Assembly: GCA_002729015.1 (NCBI GenBank)
Contig: PBVO01000059.1
Coordinates: 66,410-109,634 of the forward strand
Origin: Candidatus Poribacteria bacterium
Lineage (GTDB): Bacteria > Poribacteria > WGA-4E > UBA9662
Reading direction: 5' to 3'
Length of the DNA stretch: 43,225 bases
Of this stretch, positions 9,280 through 16,723 are shown one piece after another. Below the pieces are notes generated by a model, which was given only the letters and a program-made list of their open reading frames with translations, ran no database searches and had not been told where the DNA came from. The position numbers and the translations under genes are program-made. Position 1 is the first letter of the stretch. Each line of letters opens with the position of its first letter.

Positions 9280-9555
9280 CTCGGCTATGCAACCAAAGGT
9301 TGACCAACAACCCCAAGCGTTACAGTAGTCGTTGGCTCAAGCTAGGCTATCCTGTGTCACACTGTCAGGTTACCTACCGCTGCTTCCTTCCGGACCTGAC
9401 GGGGTTCGGTAATATCCAGTTGCTCAGGACCCAGCTCTCAACGCCACATACTACTGGCAGTCCAAGAGAAAGTTCGCCGTCCAATGGTAATTCAGCCCTG
9501 CTATAGCGGATTGCAGGTCTAGGGCACCGCTACCTCCCCGCTTAGCATAACCAAG
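9280..9555 (-). ncRNA. ffs: Signal recognition particle RNA, large bacterial type with Alu domain
   Basis: On the minus strand the apical domain IV is unmistakable: GTCAGGTCCGGAAGGAAGCA at about 9380-9401. The 5' part contains GGGGAGGTAGCGGTGCCCT and CTGCAATCCGCTATAGCAGG, almost the same as the Alu-domain half of Bacillus subtilis scRNA, so this is the long form rather than the 4.5S form. The ends were set by a closing helix: CTTGGTTATGC at 9545-9555 pairs, with G-U wobbles, with GCATAGCCGAG at 9280-9290, giving about 276 nt. It is separated from the upstream tRNA-Ser(GGA) by about 10 bases and is probably processed from the tRNA transcript. Confidence 0.95.
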
Positions 9556-9565
9556 TCGGTCAAAA

Positions 9566-9655
9566 TGGCGGAGAGTGTGGGATTCGAACCCACGGTACGG
9601 TTGCCCGCACACATGATTTCCAATCATGCCAGTTCAACCACTCCTGCAACTCTCC
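9566..9655 (-). tRNA. tRNA-Ser(GGA)
   Basis: The acceptor stem GGAGAGT/ACTCTCC closes a class II tRNA with a long variable arm. The anticodon loop TTGGAAA is framed by CATGA/TCATG and gives anticodon GGA, reading UCC and UCU. The discriminator is G, as expected for serine, and CCA is encoded (9566-9568). The T loop is TTCGAAT. It is very similar in body to tRNA-Ser(CGA) 140 bases away, pointing to local duplication. Confidence 0.97.
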
Positions 9656-9664
9656 TATTTTGAA

Positions 9665-9737
9665 TGGAGTAAACGGGACTTGAACCCGTGACCTCAACCA
9701 TGCGAAGGTTGCGCTCTCCCAGCTGAGCTATTACCCC
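9665..9737 (-). tRNA. tRNA-Ala(CGC)
   Basis: This is a 73-nt class I tRNA. The acceptor stem GGGGTAA/TTACTCC contains the G3-U70 wobble pair that is the main identity element for alanyl-tRNA synthetase. The anticodon stem CAACC/GGTTG holds the loop TTCGCAT, so the anticodon is CGC, reading GCG. The discriminator is A and CCA is not encoded. It lies between two serine tRNAs on the same strand. Confidence 0.96.
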
Positions 9738-9791
9738 TTAACTACTTACTAAAATTAAAAAGATAAAGATATGGCCTTTATTCTTTCCGAA

Positions 9792-9881
9792 TGGCGGAGA
9801 GTGTGGGATTCGAACCCACGGTACGGTCGCCCGCACAACAGTTTTCGAGACTGCCCAGTTCAACCACTCCTGCAACTCTCC
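9792..9881 (-). tRNA. tRNA-Ser(CGA)
   Basis: A class II tRNA with acceptor GGAGAGT/ACTCTCC, discriminator G and encoded CCA (9792-9794). The anticodon loop CTCGAAA between GCAGT and ACTGT gives anticodon CGA, reading UCG. The acceptor, D arm, T arm and long variable arm are almost identical to tRNA-Ser(GGA). It begins 14 bases after the tadA stop. Confidence 0.97.
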
Positions 9882-9895
9882 ATGAGATGCTTTTA

Positions 9896-10348
9896 CTACT
9901 CTCGCCTACTTCGAAAAAACGATTGTAACAATTCCCTACTTTCCTTCCACAAAACACCTGCTGTAACCTCGGTCTGATGATTCAACCGACGATCACGGAG
10001 TAAGCAATAGAGGGAGTCGACTGCCCCCGCTTTTGGGTCGGCGACCGCATAGACCACCCGTGGGATACGTGCGAGCAAAATTGCACCAGCACACATCGGG
10101 CACGGTTCCAATGTGACGTAGAGGGTTGTATCTGTTAGCCGCCAACTGCCAAGATACGCAGAAGCCGCCTGAATTGCTAACACCTCGGCATGGGCGACGG
10201 GATTACTGTCGCTCTCTCGACGATTGTGCGCCATTGAAATCGGGGAATCACCCCGTACTACGACAGCACCTACAGGAACCTCACCCAAGCTATCCGCAAG
10301 CCTAGCTTGCTCTAATGCCACGGCCATCCAATCTGTATCTGAAATCAT
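9896..10348 (-). CDS. tadA: tRNA-specific adenosine deaminase TadA
   Basis: TadA deaminates A34 to inosine in tRNA-Arg(ACG), allowing one tRNA to read CGU, CGC and CGA. The 150-residue protein has the zinc deaminase motifs HAEVLAI (about residues 53-59, with the proton-shuttling Glu) and PCPMCAGAI (about 82-90), plus the N-terminal ALEQARLADSLGEVPVGAVVV signature. The start is tight: the ATG at 10348 lies 3 bases after the end of tRNA-Arg(ACG), so any RBS would fall within the tRNA; an in-frame ATG 7 codons later (10327) is an alternative. The gene sits inside a tRNA cluster that includes its own substrate and is probably transcribed with it. Confidence 0.96.
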   Translation of the reverse strand: MISDTDWMAVALEQARLADSLGEVPVGAVVVRGDSPISMAHNRRESDSNPVAHAEVLAIQAASAYLGSWRLTDTTLYVTLEPCPMCAGAILLARIPRVVYAVADPKAGAVDSLYCLLRDRRLNHQTEVTAGVLWKESRELLQSFFRSRRE

Positions 10349-10351
10349 AAA

Positions 10352-10425
10352 AGCGCCGGAAGGGATTCGAACCCCCGCCCTTCTGATCCGTAGTCAGATG
10401 CTCTAATCCACTGAGCTACCGGCGC
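10352..10425 (-). tRNA. tRNA-Arg(ACG)
   Basis: A 74-nt class I tRNA: acceptor GCGCCGG/CCGGCGC, anticodon stem TCTGA/TCAGA and loop CTACGGA, giving anticodon ACG, whose A34 is the target of TadA. The T stem has two G-U pairs next to the acceptor. The discriminator position is U rather than the usual A or G of bacterial tRNA-Arg, and CCA is not encoded. The tadA start codon follows after 3 bases. Confidence 0.95.
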
Positions 10426-10430
10426 GAATA

Positions 10431-10515
10431 CGGAGAGTGTGGGATTCGAACCCACGGTAGCTTTCGCTACAACTGCTTAGCAGGCAGCCCGGATAGACCA
10501 CTCTCGCAACTCTCC
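10431..10515 (-). tRNA. tRNA-Ser(GCT)
   Basis: A class II tRNA with acceptor GGAGAGT/ACTCTCC and discriminator G. The loop CTGCTAA between GCTGC and GCAGT gives anticodon GCT, reading AGC and AGU. The variable arm (GTAGCGAAAGCTAC) differs from the CGA/GGA pair and matches that of tRNA-Ser(TGA). CCA is not encoded. It ends 5 bases before tRNA-Arg(ACG). Confidence 0.97.
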
Positions 10516-10525
10516 ACATAGACAA

Positions 10526-10610
10526 CGGTGAGGGTGGGATTCGAACCCACGGTAGCTCTCGCTACAACGGTTTTCAAGACCGCCACGTTCGACCACTCCG
10601 CCACCTCACC
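10526..10610 (-). tRNA. tRNA-Ser(TGA)
   Basis: A class II tRNA with acceptor GGTGAGG/CCTCACC and discriminator G. The loop CTTGAAA between GCGGT and ACCGT gives anticodon TGA, reading UCA, UCG and others by wobble. The variable arm GTAGCGAGAGCTAC is shared with tRNA-Ser(GCT). CCA is not encoded. It is the first gene of the tRNA/SRP RNA/dnaX block and lies just after a strong promoter. Confidence 0.97.
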
Positions 10611-10632
10611 AAGAGACGCAAATTGCGGGCTA

Positions 10633-10661
10633 ATTCTAGCAGACCTAGATTTCGATGTCAA
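10633..10661 (-). promoter_or_regulatory. Strong sigma70-type promoter for the tRNA-SRP RNA block
   Basis: On the minus strand TTGACA (10656-10661), a 17-base spacer and TAGAAT (10633-10638) form a near-consensus promoter. A TG one base before the -10 adds an extended -10 element. GCCCGC just after the -10 is a GC-rich discriminator, typical of stringently controlled stable-RNA promoters. A second TTGACA-like box overlaps upstream (ATTGACATTGACA). The expected start at about 10626 lies 16 bases before the first tRNA. Confidence 0.8.
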
Positions 10662-10684
10662 TGTCAATTTGATTTTCAATTTTC

Positions 10685-11266
10685 CTATTTAAAGCAAGAA
10701 ATTACACCATTTTCAGTCAAGATAAGATCAACAGGATAATCCCAATCTTCTGATGGTAGGAGGTCTACAATTTGAACAGAAAAAGCCAGACCAACAAGCA
10801 AAGCTTGTGGACAATTAGGAAGTAAACGATCATAGAACCCTCCTCCATATCCAAGCCTGTGACCAAATTTGTCAAAAACACAGCCTGGAATTAATATCAT
10901 ATCTAATAGATTGGAATCGAGAGAAGTACATTGATCAGGATTAGGCTCTTTCATTCCCCATTTATGAAATTGAAACTGTATATCTGGGTTTTGTATCCGA
11001 TAAATTTTGAGATTTTGTCCCTCAACTCTTGGCAAGCCAACTAATCGATCACTTGACAATTGGGATTCCAGTAAATAGCTAGTTTCGACTTCGCTTCTCA
11101 TATGAAGATATAGTAAAATACTAGTTGGTTGGTGAGTATCGATCAACTGTTTGGCAAGCCGACAAATTTTTTGACTTAGGTTTCGTCTAGTCTTCGCGGG
11201 CATTTTATCTCGATTATTTTGTGATTTAATGCGTAACTTTTGTTTGTCAGCTTGTTTTTTTTTCAT
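10685..11266 (-). CDS. 5-formyltetrahydrofolate cyclo-ligase
   Basis: This 193-residue enzyme uses ATP to convert 5-formyl-THF to 5,10-methenyl-THF, returning a storage or dead-end folate to the C1 pool. The conserved C-terminal motif RLGYGGGFYDRLL (phosphate/ATP site) and the preceding ILIPGCVFDKFGHRLG region identify the family; the N-terminus is Lys-rich and helical as expected. The ATG at 11266 is preferred over an in-frame TTG one codon earlier; neither has a clear RBS. Nine A residues follow the ATG directly. It lies 29-32 bases downstream of the outer-membrane protein gene and ends just before the tRNA promoter. Confidence 0.93.
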   Translation of the reverse strand: MKKKQADKQKLRIKSQNNRDKMPAKTRRNLSQKICRLAKQLIDTHQPTSILLYLHMRSEVETSYLLESQLSSDRLVGLPRVEGQNLKIYRIQNPDIQFQFHKWGMKEPNPDQCTSLDSNLLDMILIPGCVFDKFGHRLGYGGGFYDRLLPNCPQALLVGLAFSVQIVDLLPSEDWDYPVDLILTENGVISCFK

Positions 11267-11298
11267 CAACTGATTGATTGTTCTTAAGGATAATTTAT

Positions 11299-13617
11299 TT
11301 ACTGATACCAGAAGGTCAATTTAGCTAATAAGGCTCTATCGGTGAAGCGTAAAGCTGGCGGAAGTGTTAGGTCATATACTTGGTTTAATACCAAGTAGAA
11401 ATTACTACCTGGTTGATAAATATAATTAATCAATAAATTCGTCGATATGAGTTGATTCCCACTATTCCATTGAGTGAACAGTTTTATATAAGCAGTCGTC
11501 GAGACAGCATAGACTACTCTGGTGTCAATTACGTTGGCGTCGAAAGAGCCTGTAGGCAGTTTAACTCTATTCAGACTATAACTGGACTCTAGTGTAAAGC
11601 TATTGCTCGGTTTAAATCTCATAAACCCATTCAGTCCTGACCGTTTTCCATTGTAGTATTGACCAAACCCAGCAGAGACTCTTGCTGATACTGAACGAGT
11701 TTGATCAGTCTGTGTAGTCAGCCAACAATTTGTATAAAAGTACTGGTCAGGTGGGATTTCGTGATCTCTATGGACCTTAAAAGGTTGTTCTAGTCTATCC
11801 AATGTTCTGCGAACATCAATAGCAAGCCAGTCATTACTGACAAAGTTCATCCAGTGTAAATATCGAAAAATGATAGTTTCTGGTTGATATTTGCTGTTCA
11901 AGGAAATATCGGTTTCTGGCCCGCTGAACATCTCTTTCAAATTCATAATTTTCAGTATAGGTCCTAACCAGCCACCTACATCTTTTACCCATGGAGACCA
12001 GCGGAATTCACCACGCAATCGTTGCCCACCGCCCCGCTCAGCAAAACCAATACCTGGTTTGAACTCGGGATCAATACCACTGTAACCAATAGAAGCTCGC
12101 CAAGAATCGCTTCGCCACCCACCAGCTAAGGCGTATGCCAGCCCACTTTGTTCGCTAGGGCTAGTCTCATTTTCTCGATTTACGTCAAGTGAACTTGCGA
12201 ATAGGCTATTAACGGTTATTGTCTCAGTTGGTCGATAATTCAAATCCAGTCCAATTGTTCGATTGAACATGTCTTTGCTTGATTGTCGGTTAGTCGTTAT
12301 AAACCCAAAATTTGACGAAGATAAAATGTCCCTCCGTATTCGAAAAACAGAGAAATTAGTACTTGGGATAGTGATTTCACTCGGGGTCGTCATCATTTCA
12401 CTAGATAAGACATGTAGTAAACCAATTCCATAATCCCCAACTTTCCCAGTTACTTTACTGCCACCTACGATCGGAATCATTTGCCCTTGTTCAATTCCGA
12501 TTCGACGACTGTAAAATAATAAAAGTGGTGGAGCTTTACTTAATGTGGCTTGTGGAATACTGAATTCGAAAAAATTCGATCCCTCCAGAAAAAAGGGCCG
12601 TTTCTCTGGGAAAAAAGTACTATATCGAGTCAGATTGATATACTCTTGATCAGCCTCAACTTGTGCAAAATCGGTATTGTAAGTCGCATCAAAAGTTAGA
12701 TTAGGAGTAAGACTATATTTGAAATCTCCCCCCAATTCCAGAATCCTGTTTGGTTTATTATTTTTTTTCTCTTGTTGATTGACTAAACTAACTCCACTTG
12801 TCAAGTATGGTAAAACTTCAAATTTGCGTGTGGGTGAAATTAATGTCAAACCAGATAGAACTGCAAGGTTTTGTGTACGATATTTGGCCTTCGAACCATA
12901 TTTTTTTGGTACAGGAACTAAAATTGCCTCCTCATGTAAACGGGCAATTTCGCGTCCAACATTCAATCCCCATTCGTTTATATCTTTCGGTTCAAAACGT
13001 AATTGACTGAAAGGAATACAAATTTCGGCTACCCAAAATCCTTCTTCATCGTTTGTTTTGTTAATCTTCGTCCTAGCGTTCCAAACCGCGTCCCAATCAA
13101 AATTTAGACTATCACCATTTTTGAATACCCTGGCATCTTGTAGTGCTCCAAGAGGATTAACTCGAAAGAAAAAACCATCCCGTCGGTCATTGTAACTGTC
13201 AATTAATACGAACACATTGTCGTTTTCGTGAATGTTTGATCCGTCTCGACGCATTTCGTTAGAGACAAGTTGGTCAATTTTACTGTCATAACAAGTAAAA
13301 CCAAAGTATATGGATTCAGAATTATAAACTATATAAACTTTTGTCAACAGGGAAGCTGGTTGGCCTTGATCAGGCTGAATTTGTACTAGGTTGGAGACTG
13401 GGTTGGCTTTCGACCAAATGTCCTCTTTTAAAACGCCATCAAGTTCGATAGGCTGATCAGTGTAAGTAGCAGTCAGATCTTGACTAATTGAGTCAAAGAC
13501 TACTGTTGTAAAAAACGAAATAAAACCAATTAAATACAAAAAAAGTATTCTCGAGAATATCGAGAGATTAGTTTCTCGATGTTCTCCATGAATTAGACTT
13601 TTCAATTGTTTATTCAT
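11299..13617 (-). CDS. Outer-membrane protein with CBM9-like domain and DUF5916-type barrel
   Basis: A 772-residue envelope protein. After a hydrophobic signal-like segment (about residues 22-45) comes a carbohydrate-binding family 9-like domain (about 50-215) with ITLDG-type opening (PIELDGVLKEDIWSKA), the YFGFTCYD strand and NDNVFVLIDSYNDRRDGFFF. The rest (about 265-772) is rich in alternating beta strands, contains FFPEKRPFFLEGSNFFEF, a hallmark of DUF5916 proteins, and ends in an aromatic-terminated strand (LTFWYQ), as outer-membrane barrels do. The role in the family is not established; glycan binding or uptake is inferred. It follows the GalD-like gene by 39 bases on the same strand. 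Confidence 0.85.
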   Translation of the reverse strand: MNKQLKSLIHGEHRETNLSIFSRILFLYLIGFISFFTTVVFDSISQDLTATYTDQPIELDGVLKEDIWSKANPVSNLVQIQPDQGQPASLLTKVYIVYNSESIYFGFTCYDSKIDQLVSNEMRRDGSNIHENDNVFVLIDSYNDRRDGFFFRVNPLGALQDARVFKNGDSLNFDWDAVWNARTKINKTNDEEGFWVAEICIPFSQLRFEPKDINEWGLNVGREIARLHEEAILVPVPKKYGSKAKYRTQNLAVLSGLTLISPTRKFEVLPYLTSGVSLVNQQEKKNNKPNRILELGGDFKYSLTPNLTFDATYNTDFAQVEADQEYINLTRYSTFFPEKRPFFLEGSNFFEFSIPQATLSKAPPLLLFYSRRIGIEQGQMIPIVGGSKVTGKVGDYGIGLLHVLSSEMMTTPSEITIPSTNFSVFRIRRDILSSSNFGFITTNRQSSKDMFNRTIGLDLNYRPTETITVNSLFASSLDVNRENETSPSEQSGLAYALAGGWRSDSWRASIGYSGIDPEFKPGIGFAERGGGQRLRGEFRWSPWVKDVGGWLGPILKIMNLKEMFSGPETDISLNSKYQPETIIFRYLHWMNFVSNDWLAIDVRRTLDRLEQPFKVHRDHEIPPDQYFYTNCWLTTQTDQTRSVSARVSAGFGQYYNGKRSGLNGFMRFKPSNSFTLESSYSLNRVKLPTGSFDANVIDTRVVYAVSTTAYIKLFTQWNSGNQLISTNLLINYIYQPGSNFYLVLNQVYDLTLPPALRFTDRALLAKLTFWYQ

Positions 13618-13656
13618 AGAAAAATATACTTTTTTGCTCGGTACTCTGTTAGTTAG

Positions 13657-14790
13657 TTACCAGTTGGTAAATGAACCATCTGATTGGTGGAGTTGTGGCG
13701 GCATTTCCATACGGAAATGCTGATCTAGGGCCGCATTTTCATCGAAAACGATTCCTAATCCAGGCATCCTTGGTGGTAACAAATGCCCATCGACCAAAGA
13801 AACCTGAACCGGGAAAACGTCGGGCAAGATAGAATTAGGACTTCGAACTAATTCTTGAACACCAAAATTAGATGTAGATAAGTCTAAATGTAAACAAGCA
13901 GCTGTTGAAATTGGTCCCAAGGGGTTATGGGGTACAATGTTGATATAATGTGTCTCGCACCAATTTGCTACTTTTTTGGCTTCGGTCAATCCTCCAACAA
14001 TACAAACATCAATACGTGCGTACTGCATTAAATCATCTTCGATCAAATGACGGAACTCCCACTTACTTGCAAATTGTTCACCAATTGCTAAAGGGATTGC
14101 CACATGTCTTGCCAGCTGTCGGTAGCTTGCCACATTTTCTGACCGAAGTGGATCCTCAACAAAATAAGGTAAAAATTGCTCTAGAGACCTACACAGAGGA
14201 ATTACATATGGAGGATCTAAGCGAGTATGGATATCAATCAGGATTTCAACGTCGTCCCCAACAGCCAGGCGAATTGCTTCGCATTGTCTCAGCATTTGAC
14301 GAGCAGCCTTCCTAGGTTCAATTAGTTGACCTTCGGTTGGCAAACCCAAACGTATAAAACTCCATCCTTCGTCTATTCTTTGCCGAGTATTATCAACTAA
14401 CTTTTCTAAAGTATTTCCACCAACATGGGGGTAACAAACTACTTTTTCCCGAACCAATCCTCCAAGTAATTCATATACGGGAACACCTAAATGCTTACCT
14501 CGGATATCCCACAAAGCAATGTCAATAGCACTAATAGCTGAACAAGCTATTCGTCCCGCCGGAAAAAAACCACTTCTGAACATTACCTGCCAAAGGTATT
14601 CAATACGACTAGGATCTTGGCCAACTAACAGTGGCTTCAGGTGATCCACACAGCCAGAGGCTGCCATTTCACGCCAAGTTAAACCTCCTTCACCTAGACC
14701 ATAGATGCCAGAATCAGTTTCTACTTTGACAAAGAAAAAATTTCGACCATTTTCCCAGACAACAAATGACTTAACGTCAGTAATCTTCAT
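13657..14790 (-). CDS. Enolase-superfamily dehydratase, galactonate dehydratase (GalD)-like
   Basis: A 377-residue mandelate racemase/muconate lactonizing enzyme family member. The metal ligands are D186, E212 and E238, and the acid/base histidines are H188 (in DIH) and H288 (in PHNPLGP). The spacing of these five residues equals that of E. coli galactonate dehydratase shifted by three, so dehydration of a sugar acid is likely. The N-terminal capping domain covers about residues 1-125 and would set substrate choice. It is followed by the outer-membrane protein and preceded, 18 bases away, by an SGNH hydrolase; together they look like a carbohydrate-use operon. Substrate could be galactonate, another aldonate or a related acid. 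Confidence 0.88.
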   Translation of the reverse strand: MKITDVKSFVVWENGRNFFFVKVETDSGIYGLGEGGLTWREMAASGCVDHLKPLLVGQDPSRIEYLWQVMFRSGFFPAGRIACSAISAIDIALWDIRGKHLGVPVYELLGGLVREKVVCYPHVGGNTLEKLVDNTRQRIDEGWSFIRLGLPTEGQLIEPRKAARQMLRQCEAIRLAVGDDVEILIDIHTRLDPPYVIPLCRSLEQFLPYFVEDPLRSENVASYRQLARHVAIPLAIGEQFASKWEFRHLIEDDLMQYARIDVCIVGGLTEAKKVANWCETHYINIVPHNPLGPISTAACLHLDLSTSNFGVQELVRSPNSILPDVFPVQVSLVDGHLLPPRMPGLGIVFDENAALDQHFRMEMPPQLHQSDGSFTNW

Positions 14791-14808
14791 GATTTTCTAC
14801 TCATAACA

Positions 14809-15807
14809 CTAATTTTCAGAACTACCAAAAAGAGTATTGACAACTAACCGTTGGAAATTTGCAGCCAGATAACTGTATCCTTCAGCATTCGGATGTAGTT
14901 GGTCAGGCAGATACTGGTTGAGCTCAGGCCCAAAAATAGTCAGCCCGTCGAAATAGAACAGGTTTTCGTCATTATGTTCTTTTAGAATCATTACTGTTTG
15001 AAAAACCTCGTTTCGCATTTGAGCCAATGTGAAACCTGCTGCATTTTTGCTATTTTCTCTTGTTGGTGAATAAATTGGAGAAATTAAGGCAATCGGAATG
15101 TTAGGGTGCCCCTCCCGAATAGTTAAAATGGTGCCGATGATGGATTGCTGAAAAGCCCTAGGACCTAAACTACTTGCACCGTAGATATTAATACCACAGC
15201 AGATTGATATAAAATCGGCTGGCAGGTCGCGAATTAAGCGTGCAACCATTAGGTCTAGATGGCACTGGCCACCGAATCCAAGGCAAGTCAGGTTAAAATG
15301 GTTTTGTCGAGCCACGATGGCAGGCCAAGTAAAACTCGGTGACTTTGCTCCAGCACACTGGGTTATCGAGCTTCCATATGTAATCCATCGCAACTGAGTA
15401 TCATCGTAACGCTTGATTGTCGAACCATTAGAAAGTTCCAAAGATTCTAACTGGAATTTGCTTTTTTGAGGCAACCACAACTCTACTAATTTTTGTTTGT
15501 CGGGAAGATTCTCAAATAAAAAATGATTGGTATTTTTTAGGTCATAACTTGTTATCCATTCACCATCACAATATAAATCAATTTGGCTATCATTTGGTGT
15601 GTTTGCTATTTGGCCTCTGATTATTTCTGTGTTAGAGTAAAAGGAAAGACGTACACCCGCTGGCACAGCCGCCCTTTCTTGGAGTTGCGAGTGATATAGA
15701 GTTCTTATCCCATGAGGAATCCGCCATGGCATTACACCTTTCTTATTAAACTCTAGGGAGACAGCACCAGCCCAGTTCAATCGAACATCATCAGCTTTCA
15801 GTTGCAT
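14809..15807 (-). CDS. SGNH/GDSL-type hydrolase
   Basis: A 332-residue esterase-like protein. Residues 1-130 form a beta-rich N-terminal domain; the catalytic domain begins at about 140. The blocks are GSSIT (S147 as nucleophile, with Asp of GDS replaced by Ser), G179 in GFGGQC, N207 in CGIN and the D302-x-x-H305 pair in PDQLHPN. The two-domain layout resembles carbohydrate esterases of the CE2/SGNH group that remove acetyl groups from glycans, but the exact family is not certain. No signal peptide is visible. It sits between PhyH and the GalD-like gene on the same strand. Confidence 0.86.
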   Translation of the reverse strand: MQLKADDVRLNWAGAVSLEFNKKGVMPWRIPHGIRTLYHSQLQERAAVPAGVRLSFYSNTEIIRGQIANTPNDSQIDLYCDGEWITSYDLKNTNHFLFENLPDKQKLVELWLPQKSKFQLESLELSNGSTIKRYDDTQLRWITYGSSITQCAGAKSPSFTWPAIVARQNHFNLTCLGFGGQCHLDLMVARLIRDLPADFISICCGINIYGASSLGPRAFQQSIIGTILTIREGHPNIPIALISPIYSPTRENSKNAAGFTLAQMRNEVFQTVMILKEHNDENLFYFDGLTIFGPELNQYLPDQLHPNAEGYSYLAANFQRLVVNTLFGSSEN

Positions 15808-15853
15808 AATTTCTTAGACCTTGATGATTCTTGAAGTTTGAGTGGATAACAAT

Positions 15854-16624
15854 TCAAACGGTCGTGGTCAATTTTCTAACAGAAGAAACACCATTAACCA
15901 CAAATGGCTCAGCATTACCCCATAGCCGACTACCGTCTCGAGATAAAATCGGTTCGGCTGAATATTGAGCCAAATAAGCCCGACGAGGTTTTTTAGTCGT
16001 ATTATTTCCACTACTATGGAAATTTATACTTGTAAAAGCCACTATACTTCCCGCCGGCACAATTGCTGCGATGCCTTTATTCTTACCGAAATAACCAACT
16101 AAATCATTAGACCCCTCCTCTCGAATATGTTGAACCCAAGATCGGATACCTGAATGAGAAAAGGGCAGAATATGAACTGTTCCATTTTCAATAGTCATAT
16201 CATCCAATGCACACCAACAAGTCAAATAGGGCCGATGATCTGGGTAGCCAACGTACCCTGAATCTTGATGCCAACTGAATTTCATACCTTCTTCGGCCCC
16301 CTTAACCACATATTGTTCCCAAAACAAATAGGCTGTATCCCCAAGGGTTGCTTGGCAGACTTCCGCCATTAAGTCACTGAATAAAAAATCTCTTAGTTTG
16401 GGTTCCTGCTGAAAACAATTGGCTATGAAATAGCGCTTGTGGCGATGATTAATACCCAAGACGTCTGTACCTTTCTGATCCATTTGCCAATTGACTTGAT
16501 CAATAAATGCTTGGCACTCATCTTGTAATAACTTTAAAAAATTATTTGGGATCACACGATCTAGAATCAAATAACCTTCGTCCTGATAATGCTGTTTTTG
16601 TTGCTTTGTTATTTTCAGTGTCAT
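15854..16624 (-). CDS. Phytanoyl-CoA dioxygenase (PhyH) family protein
   Basis: A 256-residue Fe(II)/2-oxoglutarate oxygenase. The facial triad is H119-x-D121 (SWHQDSGY) and H203 (NFHSSGNN), with R214/R215 as 2-oxoglutarate anchor. The N-terminus QHYQDEGYLILDRVIP is typical of the family. Members hydroxylate or otherwise oxidise varied small molecules; the substrate here is unknown. It lies between the nitrilase-family gene (99 bases upstream) and the SGNH hydrolase (46 bases downstream), so a role in modifying an intermediate of the same pathway is a reasonable inference. Confidence 0.92.
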   Translation of the reverse strand: MTLKITKQQKQHYQDEGYLILDRVIPNNFLKLLQDECQAFIDQVNWQMDQKGTDVLGINHRHKRYFIANCFQQEPKLRDFLFSDLMAEVCQATLGDTAYLFWEQYVVKGAEEGMKFSWHQDSGYVGYPDHRPYLTCWCALDDMTIENGTVHILPFSHSGIRSWVQHIREEGSNDLVGYFGKNKGIAAIVPAGSIVAFTSINFHSSGNNTTKKPRRAYLAQYSAEPILSRDGSRLWGNAEPFVVNGVSSVRKLTTTV

Positions 16625-16723
16625 GAGTTTAAATACCTGTTCAAATTAACAAATACATTGTGAATTGATTAATGTATAAATGTTTAGCTTACTATAGTAC
16701 TAATTATCTGTTATCCACAGGCG

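Noticed and set aside
9300..9506. Plus-strand frame over the SRP RNA
   Set aside because: It covers the conserved RNA on the opposite strand and has no coding features.
10467..10679. Minus-strand frame across two serine tRNAs
   Set aside because: It reads through tRNA genes; the conserved product is the RNA.
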